Part shown: piece by piece, positions 5,302 to 7,905 of the stretch | Layout of the letters: every line of letters begins with the position of its first letter | Numbering within the stretch: the first letter of the stretch is position 1 | Assembly: GCA_037968895.1 (NCBI GenBank) | Contig: JBBKWJ010000055.1 | Location: 1-7,905 of the forward strand | DNA from: JBBKWJ01 sp037968895 | GTDB lineage: Bacteria > Actinomycetota > Acidimicrobiia > Acidimicrobiales > SZUA-35 | DNA: 7,905 nt | Direction of reading: 5' to 3' | Notes under the pieces: model-generated | The model's input: only the letters and a program-made list of their open reading frames with translations | Told to the model about the DNA's origin: nothing | Databases searched by the model: none | Translations under genes and position numbers: made by a program

Positions 5302-6015
5302 TCGGTTGCAGCCAGATTCTTTGAAGCTCCGCACGACCACACTCATCAAGACGCCAGACCTCTCTGGTCTGGCGGAGAGCGCCGTTGTCTTCGATGCGGC
5401 ATCTATCCCTCGACCTTCACCTGGACCTTCGATCCAAACGCGGCCAACCGCGAAATCGCCAATGACCTGAGGGCATTTACGACGGCAGGCCCAGTGTTGC
5501 GCAACCCGAACCCGCCGTACCAGTGCCCGGTCGAGCATTGGGATCGCTACCGCAACAATGAGATCGACCTGCCCAAGGTTGCGTCGATTCCAGAGGAAGA
5601 TGCCGACCCCTACAGCACGAGGTTGCGTGAGGAAGTGAGTCTGAGGGGTGTTGAACTCACGGCGGAGCAGATTCGCAAAGCACGTCATGGCTACTACGGT
5701 GCAGCGAGTTACGTGGACGACCTCGTGGGCGAGGTACTCGAAGCCCTCCGGGCGTCAAATCAAGAAAAGAACACCGTCGTCATCTTCACCTCTGACCATG
5801 GCGACATGCTCGGCGAACCGTGTGACGGCCAACGTGTCCCACGTCGATCTACTCCCGACGTTTCTCGAACTCGCAGACCCCGAGGCGCACATCGAGCATG
5901 TCGATCGCCTCGATGGAACCTCGACGAGCTTCACGACCGAGTGCTGCGCGACGGTAGCCAGTTCAACGAGTGGCTCGATGAATCGCTCCTGCTCCCAGAA
6001 GGACGCACTCCCTAG
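5302..6015 (+). pseudogene. Sulfatase (choline-sulfatase-like) relic with several internal deletions
   Basis: Pieces of one sulfatase appear in order but in two frames. Frame 2, about 5309-5400, reads PDSLKLRTTTLIKTPDLSG then LAESAVVFDAA, the N-terminal region. Frame 1, 5398-5505, reads GIYPSTFTWTFDPNAANRE and on to PVLRN. Frame 1, 5506-5817, reads PNPPYQCPVEHWDRYRNNEI, then QIRKARHGYYGAASYVDDLVG and VVIFTSDHGDMLGE; its Asp-His are normally metal ligands. Frame 2, 5819-5923, reads RVTANVSHVDLLPTFLELA and VDRLDGTS. Frame 1 from 5911 reads RWNLDELHDRVLRD, like the C-terminus, and stops at TAG 6013. Family sulfatases carry a Cys/Ser-x-Pro-x-Arg site that becomes formylglycine, between the first and second pieces; it is missing, as are the first metal-binding residues and a block after HGDMLGE. 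No start codon precedes it. It starts immediately after lysR. Non-functional; the deletion count is inferred from family memory. Confidence 0.78.
5352..5374 (+). terminator. Perfect 9-bp hairpin downstream of lysR
   Basis: CGCCAGACC (5352-5360) and GGTCTGGCG (5366-5374) are exact reverse complements around a 5-nt TCTCT loop, 51 nt after the lysR stop. The stem is GC-rich and strong, but no T-run follows, so a U-tract-less terminator or an mRNA-stabilising hairpin is possible. It lies in former sulfatase coding sequence (LIKTPDLSGLAES), so it may be accidental. Confidence 0.4.
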
Positions 6016-6192
6016 CATGAGAATTCGTCGGGGCGACGATTCGACAAGACGGTCCCGCCAGCAGCGCTCGTTTTCATTCCCCTCGTTCATGGCTGATGGA
6101 CGCGACCCATGCCAAGCTTGGGTGATGAACACCATTGACCCAGTGATCGGTCACCCGATTCGATACCGGACTGAGCGGCACGCGCTTTGGGC
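6016..6192. other. Gap between sulfatase relic and ABC exporter, no gene recognised
   Basis: All frames were read on both strands. Short open stretches exist but none resembles a family I know. MRIRRGD at 6017-6037 (frame 2) could be one more sulfatase scrap, since choline sulfatases have a similar phrase, but that is weak. A 5-bp stem TGACC/GGTCA (6136-6140/6149-6153) has no T-run. No clear promoter for the downstream gene is seen. Confidence 0.4.
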
Positions 6193-7905
6193 TTGACGGC
6201 GATCGTGCGCTCTCTACGCGACCGCACGCCGATGGCCTTGGCACGGGCCACGTGGAGAACGAGCCGCCCGCTCGCGATCCTGTGGTGGGGTCTGGTCGTG
6301 CTCCGAGCGGTGCTGCCGGCGGTGCTGACCCTGGCGATGGGAGCGTTAATCGCTGCAGTACAGGCCGACGGCTCAATCACCAGGTCTCTCGCTGTGGTGG
6401 GGGCCTCGTTCGCGTTGATCAGCGTGACGTCGCCGCTCCACACCCAGGTCGGCGCTGTGCTCGGCGATCGCACATCGGGCCACCTGCAAGCCCAGCTCAC
6501 CTCAGCGGTGTCCGACCCGCCCGGCATCGCGCACCTCGAACGCCCCGGCCTCGCCGACGAACTGGTGGCCGCCCGAGACTTCGACTTGGGCCAGATCGGC
6601 CCACCAATCTCGGTATCCATGGGTTTCGTCGGCGCGGGACTCGTCGAGCTGCTGAGCGGAGCGGCCCAGGCGGTCGCTCTGGCCACCGTCACCTGGTGGG
6701 GTGCGGTGGTGCTGTCGGCGGCATGGCTCAGCACCCACTACCTTCTACGCGAGAGCTCCTTCTGGGCCCGGCGCGGCGACCCCGAGGTGCAGGCAGAGCA
6801 GCGACACGCTGACTACTCGTACCGACTGGCGGTCGACGCGGTGCCGGCGAAGGAACTGCGGGTGTTTGGGATGAGCGAGTGGGTCGTCGATCGTTTCGCC
6901 CAGCGTCGTACGCGGCTGCTCGACATGCAGTGGGACGCCATGAAGCTGCGTCAGCGATCACTGTCGACTGTCTTCGTTGTTCTCGCCGCCGCCCATGCCG
7001 TCGTGCTCGTGCCACTGATCAGTGGTGCCCTCGTTGGCGACATTCCAATGAGCGATCTCGTGATCGCGGCCCAAGCACTGATCGGTGTCGCGGCGCTGGC
7101 CGTCGGCGGCTTCACGTGGGCACTCGACGCGGCCGCCGCTCCTGTTAAAGCAGTGGAAGGCCTCGCGGCTCGCATGGCACTCGAGGGAGCGCTGGATCAG
7201 CCAGCCGATCCGCCTGGGCCGCAGCCCGTCGCAGACCTTCCGCAGGTCGCCATCACCTTCCGCGACGTTGCATTCACCTATCCATCGGGTGGCGGTGCCG
7301 TCTATGAGCACCTCGATCTCACCATCCCTGCTGGACGCTCGCTCGCCATTGTCGGGCGCAACGGCGTAGGCAAAACCACGCTGGTCAAGCTGCTCTGCCG
7401 GCTGTACGATCCGACATCGGGCTCGGTCGAGGTCGACGGAATCGACCTTCGCGACGTCGATGTCGACGAGTGGCGTCGACGGCTAGCCGTGGTGTTCCAG
7501 GACTTTGTTCGATTTGAGCTGCCGCTTCGTGACAATCTCGTCCCGTCGGCCATCGCGGCACACGCCGCCGGTCCATCCGACGCCGAACTGGCTGAGGTCT
7601 TGGCCACAGCAGGAGCGACCGGACTCGCCCTCCTTGAGCAACCGCTATCCAAGGCGTACCCGGGCGGAACAGATCTGTCGGGTGGACAGTGGCAGCGTGT
7701 CGCACTCGCCCGAGCGTTGGCGGGCGTGCATGCCGGTGCCGGCATCGTTGTGCTTGACGAGCCAACGGCCCAGCTCGATGTCCGAGGCGAGGCCGAGATC
7801 TTCGAGCGACTCATCAGTGCGACCCGTGGCTGTACGACCTTGTTAATTTCCCACCGCTTCTCGACCGTGCGTCACGCCGACCGGATCGCAGTGATCGACG
7901 AAGGC
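6193..7905 (+). CDS. ABC exporter half-transporter: fused permease and ATPase (3' end beyond window)
   Basis: An inner-membrane ABC transporter subunit with permease and ATPase in one chain, 571 codons visible and still open at the right edge. It probably works as a homodimer or with a partner gene just outside. Hydrophobic segments follow PLAILWWGLVVLRAVLPAVL near the start and recur to about residue 330. The ATPase domain has Walker A GRNGVGKTT (7354-7380, residues 388-396), Q-loop VVFQDF, signature LSGGQ (7675-7689), Walker B IVVLDEP with the catalytic Glu at 7759, D-loop AQLD, and H-loop His at 7852. All catalytic residues are intact and only the last few dozen residues are missing. The start is uncertain: in-frame stop TGA at 6172-6174, then TTG 6193, GTG 6205 or ATG 6232, none with a good Shine-Dalgarno. 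The substrate (lipid, peptide or drug) cannot be told. Confidence 0.9.
   Translation, partial: MTAIVRSLRDRTPMALARATWRTSRPLAILWWGLVVLRAVLPAVLTLAMGALIAAVQADGSITRSLAVVGASFALISVTSPLHTQVGAVLGDRTSGHLQAQLTSAVSDPPGIAHLERPGLADELVAARDFDLGQIGPPISVSMGFVGAGLVELLSGAAQAVALATVTWWGAVVLSAAWLSTHYLLRESSFWARRGDPEVQAEQRHADYSYRLAVDAVPAKELRVFGMSEWVVDRFAQRRTRLLDMQWDAMKLRQRSLSTVFVVLAAAHAVVLVPLISGALVGDIPMSDLVIAAQALIGVAALAVGGFTWALDAAAAPVKAVEGLAARMALEGALDQPADPPGPQPVADLPQVAITFRDVAFTYPSGGGAVYEHLDLTIPAGRSLAIVGRNGVGKTTLVKLLCRLYDPTSGSVEVDGIDLRDVDVDEWRRRLAVVFQDFVRFELPLRDNLVPSAIAAHAAGPSDAELAEVLATAGATGLALLEQPLSKAYPGGTDLSGGQWQRVALARALAGVHAGAGIVVLDEPTAQLDVRGEAEIFERLISATRGCTTLLISHRFSTVRHADRIAVIDEG

Noticed and set aside
6136..6153. 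TGACC/GGTCA stem as a terminator before the ABC exporter
   Set aside because: Only 5 bp with an 8-nt loop and no T-run; frequent by chance.
6087..6734. Minus-strand frame of 215 codons opposite the ABC exporter
   Set aside because: Ser/Thr/Ala-rich shadow of the exporter; all ABC motifs are on the plus strand.
1..7905. tRNA, rRNA, CRISPR arrays, insertion sequences or att sites
   Set aside because: No cloverleaf sequence, regular direct-repeat array, transposase motif or flanking terminal inverted repeats were seen on either strand.

Overview
The window looks like actinobacterial chromosome. It is GC-rich by eye (about 60 %), uses GTG and TTG starts, and carries lipoproteins with acidic, Thr/Ser/Asp-rich linkers. 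The mix of EF-hand and YHYH lipoproteins with a HalD/ArpA-type oxygenase and sulfatase debris would suit a marine Acidimicrobiia-like organism. That placement is inference; there is no rRNA or marker gene here.

Layout. Positions 1-709 hold no intact gene, only two minus-strand relics: the C-terminal end of an enoyl-CoA hydratase with its middle missing (about 145-375), and a 40-codon Walker A fragment of an ABC transporter ATPase (434-556). A perfect 16-bp palindrome (658-673) then precedes a three-gene plus-strand operon of exported lipoproteins. These are a four-EF-hand protein (710-1417), a protein with a galactose-binding-like beta-sandwich (1470-2225), and a YHYH-domain protein with a twin-arginine lipoprotein signal (2222-3328). 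The last two overlap by 4 nt.

A convergent minus-strand unit follows. It consists of a 37-codon ORF that begins like the Rossmann fold of an NAD(P)-dependent dehydrogenase (4192-4305). This ORF overlaps, as ATGA, a 281-aa Fe(II)/2-oxoglutarate oxygenase of the ArpA/HalD/BesD type (3350-4195). A GcvA-type LysR regulator (4417-5301) is transcribed divergently across 111 bp that contain an imperfect dyad, so it probably controls the oxygenase unit.

Positions 5302-6015 are a sulfatase relic rebuilt from at least four recognisable pieces in two frames; the catalytic Cys/Ser motif is lost. From about 6193 an ABC exporter half-transporter (permease plus ATPase) runs off the right edge.

The two most unusual aspects are the lipoprotein operon, which looks like a small Ca2+/metal-dependent cell-surface module, and the number of gene relics that keep recognisable pieces but lose internal blocks. 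The relics and the mini-ORF suggest ongoing deletion around a former catabolic locus (CoA hydratase, dehydrogenase, oxygenase, sulfatase). A mis-assembly would need to be excluded.
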